64,000 bases of DNA from Scolanthus callimorphus (GCA_033964015.1 CM066922.1:310001-374000), one strand, 5' to 3'; shown: positions 41,283 through 54,400, counted from the stretch's first letter. The notes: generated by a model from the sequence alone, not told the origin. Made by a program: numbers and translations.

Positions 41283-41760
41283 TATTATTACCTTGGAAAG
41301 TCACTGAAAGGCATAAATCACTGAAAATGTCAATATGCAAGTGTCATAGAATTAAGTGCATTTGCAAGCATTTGACTGACTGCTGCAAGTAAGTAAACTT
41401 TGCTGACCTATTATACCTTATCATATTGTAGACTATACTTTAGACAGTAAGAGGTCGACTTGTGGCAAGTCTACATTAAACTATGAAGCCTTTATAAGAC
41501 TGCATAAAAAGCAAGAATTGTTTAGGTTGATCGTGGTTCTAAAATCTCACATATCAATCAACAACAGTTACTTTTAGAGCTTACAAACTTTGTTTACTGC
41601 GCGGCAAAATATTCAACATGACAACAATACTTGACTTGACAACACATACACAAACGCAATTTTTACACAAAATATCACATGAATGACTTACCCTCTGGAC
41701 AAAATGAATAACTCCTTTGACTTTCTCTCCGCTTAGGCAGCAAACACCAACAATAAGCAT
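32791..41760 (-). CDS. SOD1: Cu/Zn superoxide dismutase, five exons, complete
   Basis: This enzyme converts superoxide to oxygen and peroxide with a copper-zinc site. Exons (listed) sum to 537 nt, giving 178 residues. All metal ligands are visible: HIH in [21 protein letters not shown] and VVHE. Also present are the disulphide cysteines in GCTSAG and LACG, and the active-site arginine in GGRLACG. There is no signal peptide, so it is probably cytosolic. The usual cytosolic enzyme is about 153 residues; this one has about 24 extra residues after GVIGITKW ([18 protein letters not shown]), Q-rich and without a known motif. It faces myosin VI head-to-head across 597 bp. The last intron is almost wholly a 55-bp satellite. 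Confidence 0.95.
32976..36850. repeat. Satellite array, 55-bp unit, about 70 copies
   Basis: The unit starts GACATAGTGAATCAATCGAG and ends GTATCTGATTGGCTAACA. Units step by exactly 55 bp from 32976 to about 36826. Variation is limited to a few sites: AGT, AGC or AGG before GAAT; CAATCG or GAATCG; GTATC or GTGTC. Every unit has an ATTGGCTAA word (inverted CCAAT). It fills SOD1 intron 4 up to the exon 5 acceptor. Confidence 0.98.
34021..35230. repeat. Higher-order repeat of four satellite units (220 bp)
   Basis: By the variant sites, the order TGAATG/GTG, GGAATG, TGAATC, CGAATC recurs at 34021-34240, 34241-34460, 34791-35010 and 35011-35230. This shows block-wise amplification in multiples of four. 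Confidence 0.8.
36851..37345. other. SOD1 intron 4 outside the satellite
   Basis: 36950-37080 is a small fold-back: TCGAGAAGTTGTCACGTTTC with inverse GAAACGCGAATACTTCTCGA, and an ATTGGCTG / CAACCAATCAG pair. The rest is unremarkable. Confidence 0.5.
37346..37463 (-). CDS. SOD1: SOD1 exon 4
   Basis: [20 protein letters not shown], with a zinc histidine and the zinc aspartate, continuing to [11 protein letters not shown]. 118 nt, phase 2 to 0. Confidence 0.93.
37464..38511. other. SOD1 intron 3
   Basis: No coding signal. 37520-37700 repeats a TTCGCGGGA-type word three times. 38115-38300 contains two TGACGTCAC words in a small palindromic element (CATCCAGAG..CTGGATGTGACGTCA). Confidence 0.45.
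38512..38581 (-). CDS. SOD1: SOD1 exon 3: bridging and zinc histidines
   Basis: [20 protein letters not shown], then DKI, with the bridging histidine and a zinc histidine. 70 nt, phase 1 to 2. Confidence 0.93.
39440..39536 (-). CDS. SOD1: SOD1 exon 2: copper ligands
   Basis: [15 protein letters not shown], then [13 protein letters not shown] with the first two copper histidines. 97 nt, phase 0 to 1; acceptor tttgcacag. Confidence 0.93.
39640..41290 (+). mobile_element. SINE split by a TA-target MITE
   Basis: The SINE head with TTAGCGCAGTGGTAGAG and GGAGTTCAAACCCT is at 39648-39710. The body runs to 39838, breaks, and an (ATT)n tail resumes at 41236-41288 after the inserted element. Lies in SOD1 intron 1. 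Confidence 0.72.
39841..41210. mobile_element. Tc1/mariner-like non-autonomous element, 1370 bp
   Basis: The ends CACTACTGGCAAAAAGAAAC and the inverse are flanked by TA on both sides (39839-39840; 41211-41212). Both subterminal regions are rich in GAAATTCGGC / GCCGAATTTC words. No transposase. It interrupts the SINE above. Confidence 0.8.
41692..41760 (-). CDS. SOD1: SOD1 exon 1
   Basis: ATG at 41760-41758; codes [20 protein letters not shown], then VQR. 69 nt, phase 0, donor gtaagt. Confidence 0.9.
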
Positions 41761-41984
41761 CGTTTTAAAATAATTTAACTACGGAATTGACACTTAAAAA
41801 TATTGGCATCTACATTTCGGGCAATCCGCCATCACACACGGTCGGAAGACTGGACCGGGGAGTCCTCAGCGGTGTTTGACTGCAGACTCAATCGCGGCAA
41901 ACGCGCGCGTTTTTATATTCACGTAAATTCAAGCAAAGAGAATAAATTAGCCAAACAAAACCATTTAGCCTAATTTTAAACAGA

Positions 41985-42200
41985 GAAATGAAGAGAAAAG
42001 AAAAGTCCTAAGAAAGTAAAGTTAACAAAAGTAATAATGAAAAGAAAGGAAACAAAAGAACGAGAAAACAAAAACAAGAAGCGAAGAGAAAAAATGAAAG
42101 AAAAAGAGAAAGGGAGATGCAAAGAAAAGAAAAGCAAGAAAAAGAGAAACCAAAAGAAAAGAAGGGAAAAGAATTTAAACAGGGAGAGAGTGCGAGCGAG
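41985..42200. repeat. Purine-rich tract
   Basis: The plus strand is dominated by A and G, such as AAAGAAAAAGAGAAAGGGAG. ORFs on both strands here are low-complexity by-products. Such tracts can keep promoters free of nucleosomes or form triplex DNA. Confidence 0.8.
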
Positions 42201-42217
42201 AGTTGTAGGATATTCGA

Positions 42218-42225
42218 TGACGTCA
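42218..42225. promoter_or_regulatory. CRE palindrome TGACGTCA
   Basis: An exact cAMP-response element match 133 bp before the myosin VI start codon. Confidence 0.6.
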
Positions 42226-42237
42226 CTCGTTCCAAGC

Positions 42238-42243
42238 CACGTG
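42238..42243. promoter_or_regulatory. E-box CACGTG
   Basis: An exact palindromic E-box 12 bp after the CRE. Confidence 0.5.
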
Positions 42244-42357
42244 ACATAACTTTGAACCCGGCAAAAGTCCCGCTGAGGCAGGATTGAAGTCGGGAGGGAC
42301 TCGCGAAAACTTTGGGAATTATCTCTCTACACTCGCCCCTTGAGCCATAAAACCAAC

Positions 42358-42474
42358 ATGGATGGGGGACGAAAGCTGTGGGTTCCCGATAATGAGCATG
42401 GCTACCTTCTTGGGACGATTGTCGATATCGGAGCAGACGAAATCACGGTGGAGCTAGACGGACGGAAGGGGAAG
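42358..42474 (+). CDS. MYO6: MYO6 exon 1
   Basis: ATG at 42358; [20 protein letters not shown], then [19 protein letters not shown]. 117 nt, phase 0, donor gtttga. Confidence 0.9.
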
Positions 42475-45400
42475 GTTTGACGATTTGATATGAACCTTTA
42501 TAATACCGTTGGCAAGGATCCTAAAGCTTAAGCTCACTTCCTTGTGTCTATTGTTATTTGCAGACCGTTACAGCTCCATACAATCGAACGTTTCCCGCGG
42601 AAAAAGATAATTCGAAGGATGTCGAAGACAACTGTAGGTTTAATTTTTAGTTGAGTTTGTGTTGCTCTGAAAATGCAAATGTTTCTGCCCAAACGCAGCC
42701 CCAATTCCGGTTGTGTTTGTGATTTTTTTTATAATTAAATACTACACTTACTTTGAAAAAGTAAGTCACTCTTATGTGGTAAAGGGGATAGAAATCGCTT
42801 TATTTTTATCGCTTTTGGTATAATTTAGAGCCGCAACACTCGAAAGATATAATCGATTTGGCATCCATCAGCATCGAGCTCCAGCATTCGATTTCCTCTT
42901 CATGGTTTATTAGTGCCCATGTACATATAGACTCCACTCTGCCACCAGATTAATTATCAAGATAAATGTTGACTCCCGTTAGAGAGCATTTCTCATGTGT
43001 TTATCTACGACTTAGGATAGATTCCGTATAGTAGCTGATCAGGCTTATTTGGAAAATATAAATTATTCAAGTGATTCTTTTGGACGAATCCTTATACAAG
43101 ATATCAAACATATTGTTTTGAAATTGACATCGATCTATTTCACGTAACCTGTTCCAAAATCAGCATTTTTATAAATACAACTCTCAAAATGTTGAAAGAA
43201 ATAGAAATACAATCCCAGCTGCCTGCAGAGTTTTGCGTAAAATGGCTTAATGCTTGAATAGTTTGTGTAGTTATTTTAAGTTTGTGCTTCTAGAAAGTGC
43301 CTTCTAAAAGTGTTGAATTCTTCTGTTTGCTACCTGACAACGCTTAAAAACTGATTGGTTTTCTTAAAATCATCATGCTAATGATGGAACCTTTTTCATT
43401 ATGAAAAGATGAAGGCAGTGAAACTATTTTTTTGTTCAAAGCAACTTGTATTGTCTGGGATTATTTAAGTCTTACCTCTATTTGACAGGTGGAAAAATGA
43501 CTATTTGAATTTGAATAATAGGAAAAATAATATCAAATGAATCTCAAGTGTTTCTGATAGATTCTTAGGAGTTATTATGACTGTGTTTGATTAAACAGCA
43601 ATATTATTTACACAAGGAACTTAATGCTATAATTAGATTTTTGATGAAATGAGTTTTTGACTAGGGTCATCAATAAATTCGGTCAAACTGACATTTTGGT
43701 CAAGACCCTTCCAGCCCACGGCCTCCACCCCCACCAAATACACTGCAATGAATATGGTAGTTCAAAAAAGAAAGCTAAGAGCTTTGAAGCTTGCTGAAGG
43801 CATGGTTTCTATTTTGGGCAACAAAATTATTCTACAGCTTTCTGGACAAACATGATAAATTTGTTTTGATGGGAGAGAGTAATCAGTTGTTGATGCCTCT
43901 GTAACTGCTGTTCACATTGTTTGAGAAGTAATATACATGAACATTCGAGAAACAAATAAAAATAAAGAATTAGGTACTACACTGTGTACTACACTGTTTT
44001 AAATGTTTGCCATGTGTGAGTCTGACTTCCCAAAGTGCATTATTGCTCTTAATGGTGTTGTGCAATGGTGCCAGTGCACTAGTGGGTGGGCAGGTCGTTC
44101 CATATTATTGTCCCACTAAAACTAAACAATTGTTCCATGAAGTTAGTTTGCCAGCATGTTTTTAAGAATTTCTGAAGTTATACTAAATTATTATGCCTGG
44201 AATTCAAATAGTTAACTGAGATTTTTTGGGGGCAAGGCATGCTGTGTAGTATGTCATGCCCAGTCCCCTTATAGGCATTTGGCAAAAACAACAGCTTATT
44301 GATATGTGATAGATAGGGCTTCTTTTATAAAGTGTAAGATATATAAAATAGAATGAATGTTAAAGCTTGTCAATGCATTCACTCATTGTCAATCTTCTTA
44401 CCCGTTTAAGGTGCTTTGATGTTCTTGAATGAAGCCACTTTGTTGAATAATCTCAGAGTCAGATACAACAAGGACAAGATTTATGTAAGGCAATATTGAG
44501 TTTGATATGATTTATTATCATGAATATCGGCACATACATTGTATAGAACACCCAGGAGGTGGGACTTAGTGTACAATAGACACAGGGTGTACATGTATTT
44601 GCTTTGCACTGTTTTTCATTCCCAAAGCATAATATCCACCACATTCATTAAAGCATAATATCTACCACATTCATTAAAGCATTGACAGAAAATAATATTT
44701 TCTAGATATTACCAATAAATCATTTCACTTAATTATACTTTAGCAGCATTAGAGGCTAAACATTACAAATTGTAATGAAAATGTAGTGGATATAGTTTAT
44801 GAGATTTTTATGGAATAAGACTACTGCAGAGTTGACCTCCCTCACCCCTGTTGAACAGTGCAAAGAATGAATGATTTCAAGGTACATTTTAGTGTTTCCC
44901 TCATACTAGTCCAATACTCTGACAAATTTATGCATGGTATTGTTCTCCTCCATTGTTTAGCCTCGTTCTATAAAACGCTCCATTGCACTGCATTGTTTTA
45001 GACACTGCCTTGCATAAATTTATCAGTGTATTGGACAACCCTTGTTTCCCTGGGTGGTGGTGGGGGGGAGGGGTATGCAATTGCATCAATTTTTTCTCAT
45101 CAATAATTTGGAGTATGTTTTGGCATTCCTAGTTATTTTAAATGTTTGTGTAGTCATTTCTTTAAAAGTACATAGGTACTGTGCACTCATGTAACATTTT
45201 GATTGTGTCAACTCCTCTGTTTTAGACATATGTAGCCAATATCTTACTAGCAGTCAATCCTTACCATGATGTGAGGGATCTATACAGCAAACAGACAATA
45301 CAGAAGTACCATGGAAGGTCTCTGGGTACTTTGCCACCTCATGTTTTTGCTATTGGTAAGTCCCCCGGTTATGGCCATTTGCATCCCTGTGCTGCAAATA

Positions 45401-48400
45401 AGTTTTATGTCAGACTTGGGGTTCCTCTGACAAGCAAAGATTGCTTTTTTATAGATTGCCAGGCTGAAGGCTGGAGATTGAGTTCATGGTTAACAGTGAC
45501 CTTCTCGGCAATTTTTGAGATTCCACATTACCTAGTAAAGTACTGGTACATGTATCTGTTGTTTCAGCTGACAAGGCTTACAGAGACATGAGAGCATACA
45601 AGCAAAGTCAGTCCATAGTTGTCAGTGGTAAGCATTTCCTGAGAGGCCAGGGGGTACCAGACATTAAGCAATGAGAAGGTGCAAATGAGACATTGAATTT
45701 TTTAAACAGTTTGCTTTCTCACAATTTGATTGGCTGATTTGCCATGGGAAATAATAGTCTACACCACTCTGCTTGCATCAGCTTGCAGGTGCCGCTCAAA
45801 AGCAAAAGGGAAAATGTTTGAATGATAATAATGATAACATTTGGCATTTTGTCATGGTAAAAAACAAATTTCCAGAGGTTTTGAGTGGACTGTTATTTAC
45901 CAATCTTTACGCCATCATCATGCTCAAAATTTGTTGTGGCTTCACTCGCCTGTGACTCGTGAGTCCACAGCATTTTGACCACAATGATGATGTAAAGCGT
46001 GGTAATAAGAGTCAACACCACTCAAAACCCAGGGCCTGACATTAACTCTTTTCGCTAGGTGCCATTGGCAACTAATTTAAAAAATTTAGTCGCCAAAATG
46101 CAAAGATTTAGTCGCCACATAAACGTGGATCTCAGCTGACCCTAGAAAGATGAGGTGCCATTTGGGGACTAGCTCTAAACTTTTGGTCGCCAATCCCAAA
46201 ATTTAGTCGCCACTGGCGACCATATGGTCGCAGTGTCGGGCCCTGAAACATCTGGAAATTTGAATGAATTTCCCGCCCCAAAATCCCATGCTAGCTTTGG
46301 CTATACCCCTAAAGTCTCTTACCAAAAAATTGAAATGAAAAGAAATCCCATTCTGTACATAATAAAGTTGGTCTGTGTAAAACAAGGATGCTTATTCATC
46401 TACTGTCCTTGTCTGCAAGATTCTCAGAGGTAAAATGTTGATCATTCTGGACAATGGTCTTCATATTCGAGGTAATATTCCAAAAAAGTCCCATGTCACA
46501 CTTTTGTACTCCAAAAGATCCCAACATTGTCATTTTCATACTAAACAATCATTTGCACCTCCTGGCATCACACATCGGTGCTAATCTGCTAATGGATCGA
46601 GACACTGATGAATTTCTTATTGTCCTTGTTATTTATTTCATGAAAGCTGAATGATTAAAAATATATAAATCTTGCTGCAATATTTTCAAAGCTGTAATTT
46701 TTACTAGGAGCAGTGGCAGATCCAGGATTTTTTTCAGAGGGAGGTTGCAGCACTAAAGTTAGACTGGTTATGACCCGTACTGAGTTCAAATAACTACTAA
46801 TCTATCACTCTCATAAGGGGGGGGGGGGGGGGGGGGGTGCAACCCCTCCCCTAGATCCGCCCCTCAGGAGACTTTATTTACATATCAAAATCTCAGTCAA
46901 ACTTGATGTGTTAGTCGAGCCTTTTTTTGTTTGAGCCCTTATAGTAGCACCCCAACAATTTATGTACCGAACTTGATGTAAAAAATATGCCTTTTATCCT
47001 GTTTTAGGTGAGAGCGGAGCAGGAAAGACAGAGTCAACTAAGTACATCCTTAGGTACTGTATGCTGTACATTTGGCAGTTGCTGAGATACCATGGGCAGT
47101 ATTACAGATTTTGAAGTGTTTGCAGAAAACGTATAAAAATCTGCTGAAAATTTGGGGGTGGGTGAAGCTCCCTCAGTCCCCCAGCTCTATCGTCCATGGA
47201 TACATGTATGTTGAAGGAATCTTGAGCTGAGATTTTTATACAAAAATAACCAACAAGATGAAAAAAGTTTTTTGATCTAAGTTAAATTGTGTGGTTCCAG
47301 AAAATATCCATTCCCCCCTTACCCCCAAGAAAGGGGTGTTGAAAAGTGAACCCCCCGGAATTTCCAATCCCTTCTGTTGGGGGGGGGGGGGGGGGGGGGG
47401 TGGTGGATATTTTCTGGAACCACACATTACAAAGCTACTCATACAGTAGTACTGTAGGGGGTTTTAGGGGCAAGATTTGCCTGAATCATGCATTTCTGTA
47501 TACCGTCACCCAACCTGTCACAAATGTTCTTCAGATAATACTCAACAAGGTCGGAGGTGGGTGCCACAAACTCAGGGGATGAAACTTTGAATTCCTTTTG
47601 ATACTTTTTCCTTTGTTATTCATAGCTGAAGTGACTGTTTTGCAAGTGACTTCTACCCTTTGTCCAGATACACCTAATAATGATATTCAGATCAAAGTAG
47701 TTTTACGCTAAGTTTCTCGTTGGGTGCCCTTTGAAACTGCTGTTTGGGCAATTGAGAAAGAAAGAAGCATTTCTTTATCATTACTAGATATCTTACAGAG
47801 TCTTGGGGCTCAGGAGATCAAGGGAGAATTGAACAGAGAATCGTTGAAGGTGAGGAAACTGTTGCAAACGAGATGAAGTTAAAAGTGATCCAGTAAAAAA
47901 TAATCTACTGCGAATTTCATGGTTTAAGAACTACAATGCCTGACTATGATTTTTAAGTTATGTCCAAAAAAAGATAGACTTACATGTAGATGTACCCAAC
48001 TCCCGCATTTTGAAAGTCGGAGGCTTCGTCCACTCCGATCCTTTTTCTAAAAGGCACTGACGCGTCTACACTAGCGCATGTATGCGTGACCCGCTGGAAA
48101 AAAGCAGTAACACATTAAGCAGCGCCGCAGAAACCATGTGGGAACGAGGCTATCATCAAATACCTCCGTTTTCGAATTGATACGGTTTCGTTCCAGGCTT
48201 GCTCGGACCCTTATATCATCTCAATGCGCATCTCAAGTGACGTCATCGTTTTCGAAAAGATCCGTTTTTGCCGTCCACACTATACTACATTCACCTCACG
48301 GGAGAGTGTCTCTGGTGTAAGCCACTGACGCATGCATACAACAAAAGGTTGGAAAGACGACTAGATTTACCAGGTCAAAACTGATATCCGCTCCCAAATT

Positions 48401-51400
48401 ATGTTGTGTGTTTATACATTCTCTTCTTGTTTTTAGCAAACCCCTTACTTGAGTCCTTTGGTAATGCCAAGACGTTGAGAAACATAAACAGCAGTCGGTT
48501 TGGAAAATACGTGGAGGTTCACTTTAATGAAAAGGTATATAAGTTTTACCATGAAGCCGTCATACATCCATTGATTGTTTTCTTTTAACTATCGCGAAAT
48601 GTGTTTCTTTGATGAACCAAGCTCAACCGGCTATTCGCATTAAACGTGACCTCCTTTGCCTGGACTTTATTTTGACATTTGTCTTCTATTGGTTTTGGTA
48701 TTTGTCTTGACTTGAATTTGGTCCTTATCTTGACTTGATTTTTAAGCTACGGCTAAACTAGAACACATGAAGGGCGCAACATTTGTGTCCTGCATTTTTC
48801 TCCGACTGGCTGAACTAGAAAAAATAGCGTGTCTCAGAAACACAAAATGTTTCTTGTATGGAGAAGGAACATTTTTTGTGTCTCGGTTAAGGTGACTCAT
48901 TCGAAATTCAAAATGCACCCAACTGTGTCTAGAGCGCAAATCTGCGTCGCCAAACTCAAGGCTATAACTTTTGTGTCTTTTCCCCTACTGTTTTAATTCT
49001 TTTTTCAAATCCTACTTTAATGATGTATAAATCAGTTATTAATAACCGATCTTCTTGGAAACATTTCTCGGTAAATAATTTTCGAACACTTTAGTAGTTC
49101 ATCGTATTTACAATCTGAGGTCTTCCGTAAAGTTTAATACATTACTATACAATATAGTGCCGAAGGAAGAGCCCCAAATAATGAGTTTTCGGAGCACTAT
49201 TAAAATTCAATTGAAGCCGAGCAGAATCAGCCTTCTAATTTGGCCAAAGTTGACGGCATTTTTATTACCGCGTTTCTGTTCCGACAAATTTTCTGTAACT
49301 TAGCTCGATTTGAGATTACTTCAACTGGAATCGATTCCTGGAGTTTGAGCCAAAAAAAAACCGGCAAATTTTTTTTCTAGTACGACCTGAATATGAAATT
49401 AGGGCCTCACAAAAATTTAGATTGTGACTTCTAAAAATGTTTCCAAGAAGATCGGTTATTAAGAACTTATTTATACATCATTAAGGTAGGATTTGAAAAA
49501 GAATTATAACAATAGAGGAAAAGACACAAAACTTATAGCCTTGAGTTTGGAGACGCAGATTTGCGCTCTAGACACAGTTGGGTGCATTTTGAATTTCGAA
49601 TGAGTCACCTTAAAAAAGTTCTTGCACGCAAAAATATTTCTCGCGTGGCTAAATTGGGAAACATGAAGGAACATGTGCATGTGTCCGGCTACAATGTTAT
49701 GCGCTACATGTGTTTTAGTTTAGCCAGTACAGGGCTTTACTTTGGCCTTGACTTGATTTTGACCTTTGTCTCGACTTGATTTTGACCTTGGCCTTCAGGT
49801 GATCGTCGTTGGAGGATTCATCTCCCATTACCTCCTGGAGAAGTCCCGTATCTGTAAACAATCCAAAGGGGAACGCAATTATCACGTGTTCTATCGCCTG
49901 TGTTCAGGAGCGCCGAAAGATATCAAGGACAAGTTAAGACTGACGAGGGCCCAGGATTTTAATGTATGTCCCCACCAAGTGTAATTCTAAATACGCGTTT
50001 GTGTTGGAAATGTCGTATAGAAACGCAATTATTGTAACAGGGCTGGAAATGATATTTTGTTCTTAGTCAAGTGTAAAAAACTGGTCGTCTGACGTTTTGG
50101 ACGCCAGGCGGCATCGAGCTTGAAAAGAGTACTATACCAAAATATCTGGTCGCCAGTTGACGCCTAAGTTCAAATTTTTAGTCGCCTATCCATGATTTGG
50201 TCGCCCAGGCGACCACGTGGTCGCAATTTCCAGCCCTGTGTAAATTATCAATATACACCCACTTCATAGAGGGTTGATAGGAATAATTTGCCAAATGCCT
50301 GCTACTAACGCTCAAACAAGGTGAGGCCAGAGAAACGACTTGCGATGGAGAGAATATAAACTGCTTGTACTCCCTTATTTGGCGAATGACCGTAAATACA
50401 AGAGAAACGTCTTTTCTACGCGCGCCTTTATTCACCTACGCACCTTGTAAGGGTCTCGAGTTTCCTGTCACGCTCAGCGCACCACACGCTTTGTCCGCAG
50501 TCCTAAATTTAGGCGGTGAGTTACCCGTGGTGTGCTTTGCGTGACTGGGAACCCAAACAAGGCGTGTATGTGAATAAAAGCGCGCGTAGCAAGGACGACT
50601 TTTCTCATGTATTTACGGACGATCACCAAATAAGGGAGTGATACAGCTTCTCGGAAGATCTTGTGTGATTGGATAGGCAGAACAAAGCATTCCATTGTTT
50701 CCAGGTTCTATTGTATGGCCCTGAGTGTATGGCACTGAGGGTATCAATCCAATAGGCTTAGATGTTACGAGAGCTGTATCATGACTCAAATAAGGGAGTG
50801 CAAGCAGTATAGAGAGGATACAAAACGCGCAAACCTTCTTTGGATTTCATCTCGCCATCCATTCGCCTCAGTAGGGTTGATTTACTGTACAGTGCATGCA
50901 AACAAGTTTTCAATGAAACTTATTTAGACCATATTTCGATTCTTTGACCTCCAATTGAAGTTTAGGTCTTGTTTCTTTGGCGTTGATTTTTTTTCGCCGT
51001 GACAGCTATTTGCATTTAAGCGTGGAAAGTGGACACTTACAAGTTTCGGGGGGGGAAGCTGAATAATGAAATAAAGGAATAACGGGCCTTAAGCCTGGTT
51101 TCCATATAGTCTTATCTGTCGTATCAGTCAACCGTGAAACAAAAGAATAATCCCAATTTCCATTGTTTCATGGTCGACTTTACGAACAAATGAATAATTG
51201 CGTCGAAAAGTCGAGGAATAATGAATAAGAAGTTCCTACAAATGAATAATGGTTGTGTTAAATTAATGAATAACGCCTAAATAATGAAAAGGAATAATGA
51301 ATAATTTGAAAAAAAAAATGTCAAAGAATAAGGAATAATCAAGGTCCACTTATTCAGCTTCCACTCCCGATACAAGTTTGTTTGAGTTTTAAAAAGTTAC

Positions 51401-54400
51401 GGTTTCAAATGGGGAAACGATGCGTTTCCAGTTCGCGTTCGAGAAGTTTCCAATGGCAAACAGGCCAAAACGAAATGATGTCAGCCAAGCAAAAGGCAGA
51501 TTTGTCAAATGCAGCACCATCCAGCCTGGAATTGCGGGACAAACGAACCACTTGGATGCGTGTTGGAAATGCAACCCTATTATCGAGTGGCATCGTTTTG
51601 TATTAGTTTGGTTGCCTTTGAAAACGTCGCGAAAGCGAAGAAACGTATCTCTACCTCCACTTTCACTTTTTGTAACTCAAGCAAACTCATACCAGACAAG
51701 TACCCACGGTCCACGCTCAAATTCAAGTAGCTATTGTCTTTCAATTTTTCAAGTTTGTCAGAATTGTTTTCTCAGTTCTTAATCGGAATGCTTGTTCAGT
51801 TCTACCTATCCATCATCAATTCCCCTTAATTTGTAGCTCATTTCCCCGCTCGGAATTGAAACACTTGATTTCTCCCTAGTACCTGAAGCAAGGGTCCATC
51901 TCTGATCCGAATTTGGATGACGCTGGCGATTTCCGTCGGATGGATCAGTCGATGGATAACGTCGGGTTCTCACGTGACGAGAAGTCCAATATTTACCGAG
52001 TGGTGGCGGCCGTGCTACACCTCGGAAATATTAACTTCGAGGAGGATACTGACAATACACATGGTAAAGAAACTCAACGACTTTTGGTATATTCTCTAAG
52101 ACTGTTTGTACCACAGGCTCGACTTTTTGGGAAGGCTAGTTCTAGATGTTTTATGATGTCTATCTGTGTTTTTTTATCATTTTATTCTACTGTAGTTATT
52201 TCCCAATTTTTTTTCTGCAAAACATTTGTTACCTTTCCTTACATAAAGCCTAGTTTCCATAAAGTCGTATCTGTCGTATCAGTCAACCGTGAAACAAAAG
52301 AATAATTCCAATTTCCATTGTTTCACGATCGACTGATGCGACAGATACGACAGACAAGACTATATGGAAACTAGGCTTAATGTACCAAATTTTTCACCCA
52401 GTCTACACAAAGCTGGTAAAAACATAGGTACGCAGGGCGTATAGGAAGCTATTTGCTTATTTTCTATGGGGTAGGTAGAATTTAGAAAAGAGGTAGTGAG
52501 ACATTACCTAACTGATCAATTTTTTTAGATCTCTAAAAAATTCAGAAAATACAACGCAACTGTGCGCAGCTCAGTGGCAACGTGGCACATTTAATATTGT
52601 TTTTAAAGTGGCACTAGTACGAAATTCGAATGCATTTGCTTAAAAAAATGGAAGCAAATAATATTCATAATTTTGCTGATCAAAGTAAAAATAATAATAG
52701 TAATACTAATAATAATAATGAGCTAGAGATAAGGAATTAACCTTGTGTGAAAGCTAACGTGCTAATGAAATGGTCCCATGTGTGCTTCTGAGCGTTAGCC
52801 CTAGTAAGCGGAGAAAGAGAAAAAATCTCTGACCCCGAGAGGGATTTATCTCCACTCTGTTGAACTTAGTGCTACGCGACCACAGGCTTGCCTGAAAATC
52901 TAATAATGAGCTAATTAGCAGTTCATCCACTAAAGAGTGGCTCTTCGCCTGCTAATACCTAGTTACAGAAAACTAAAAATAATAATAATAACAAAAAACA
53001 ATTCTGAACCATCTTTATTATAAAAATAGATAAAAATAGTATCACCTCTCTCTACGTTTAGGTCTTCAAATCTAGAGATCATTTTCTCAAAATTTCATCC
53101 AATGAGCACACAATCTTGAGCTTTCACAAACTGCGAAGTTAGAAACCTCAGAAATCTCATTTCCGACTGCCAATAGAGTATGAGAAGGGCTTGAGTTAAC
53201 GGGAACTCGACGCATCGATGGACTATCTGTAAAGGAACTAACTAAAGGAAACCAGAGTTTTTGAATGGGGTAGAGGGTTTTGTGCCACGATGGATGTGAT
53301 AGGGGGCCGTTTTACTTGTGAGTAACAAGAAAGATGAAACAAAGAAACAAAGTCTTTTTAAAGACCCAAGTATTTAGTGATCAAATGCTCACCGCGTGAT
53401 TGTGGTTGTACTAAGCTTGGCTTACAAAGAACACAGTCACGTGTTCAATCCGTGATAGTTGATTGAATTGGCTTGTGATTGACTGAGTAACAGGGAAACC
53501 ATTCCACAGCAACTTGCAATGTCTTCCTGCAATCGATCAAATTTCAAATGACATCTAAAAATATATATCATCTAGCCAATAATTATAAACGAGCGAAATT
53601 GCAATTTGCGGATGAATGGTTTCCCCGAGACAAAGAAAGGCGATGAACCTTTGCCTTACCTCTTTTTTTTCCTCCAGGTGGTTGTCTCGTGTCCTCCAAA
53701 TCCACGGACAGTCTCAACACGACGGCCAAGCTGCTGGAGGTGTCGTCAGACGAACTGAAGATGGCGCTGACGACCAGGCTGATGAGAGCAGGCGGTGCTG
53801 ATGTCAGGTCTGCATCAGTCCCCACGCAGTCACAGCGCCAGCAAATAGTGTTAATATCACATCATTAATAACCTTTTAACATCATTTATAACCTCTAGAT
53901 TTACATACCTGTGGCGCTACGGCACTATACTTGCTGTTAGTATTGCTTAGGAGCACAAGTCTTCTATGCCATTGTAAAAACATTCGTAACAGAAAGAAAT
54001 TCCTTCTTTAGTACAAAGTCAGAGAACATTTAGCGAATCCAGAAGCTCCATTCGTGGAATGAGTTCCACATAGCCTGCTAGCTGGCTCTCCTGTGTTTTT
54101 ATTTTATTTTATTTTTTGGCGCGTGGAATTCCTTTGTCGTGGGGGGGGGGCGGAGAGAAGTGAAAGGAGATATAGGAATCCCGCGCGTCAAATATCTGAA
54201 ACAATCCACTGGAGAGCCGGCTAGCAGGCTAAGTTCCACATTACCTCGTCTTGATCTGCTTTAGATTCACGTCCCGTTTCTTCTTTTATATTATGCCGAG
54301 TGCGCTCATGCATATCTTCAAGTCCATGGCTTCTGTTATGTACTGCAAAATTGTATAGTTCAAACGCATCAGGGCCAAGGGCTTGTCTTCATCACATCTC

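Larger units (their letters stand above)
41761..42357. promoter_or_regulatory. Head-to-head promoter region of SOD1 and myosin VI
   Basis: 597 bp separate the two start codons. 41985-42200 is almost all purine on the plus strand (GAAAAGAAAAG type). On the myosin side lie a CRE palindrome and an E-box (listed). No TATA box was seen for either gene. Shared regulation is inference. Confidence 0.6.

Noticed and set aside
41012..41392. 126-residue ORF with a poly-tyrosine run
   Set aside because: The run is the (ATT)n tail of a SINE and the rest is transposon end.
42008..42249. Two overlapping ORFs (lysine-rich plus, phenylalanine/serine-rich minus)
   Set aside because: Both arise from the purine-rich tract; composition explains them.
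51420..51782. 120-residue ORF in MYO6 intron 9
   Set aside because: Open in three frames, no similarity I know, no splice sites in the right phase; does not supply the missing myosin segment.
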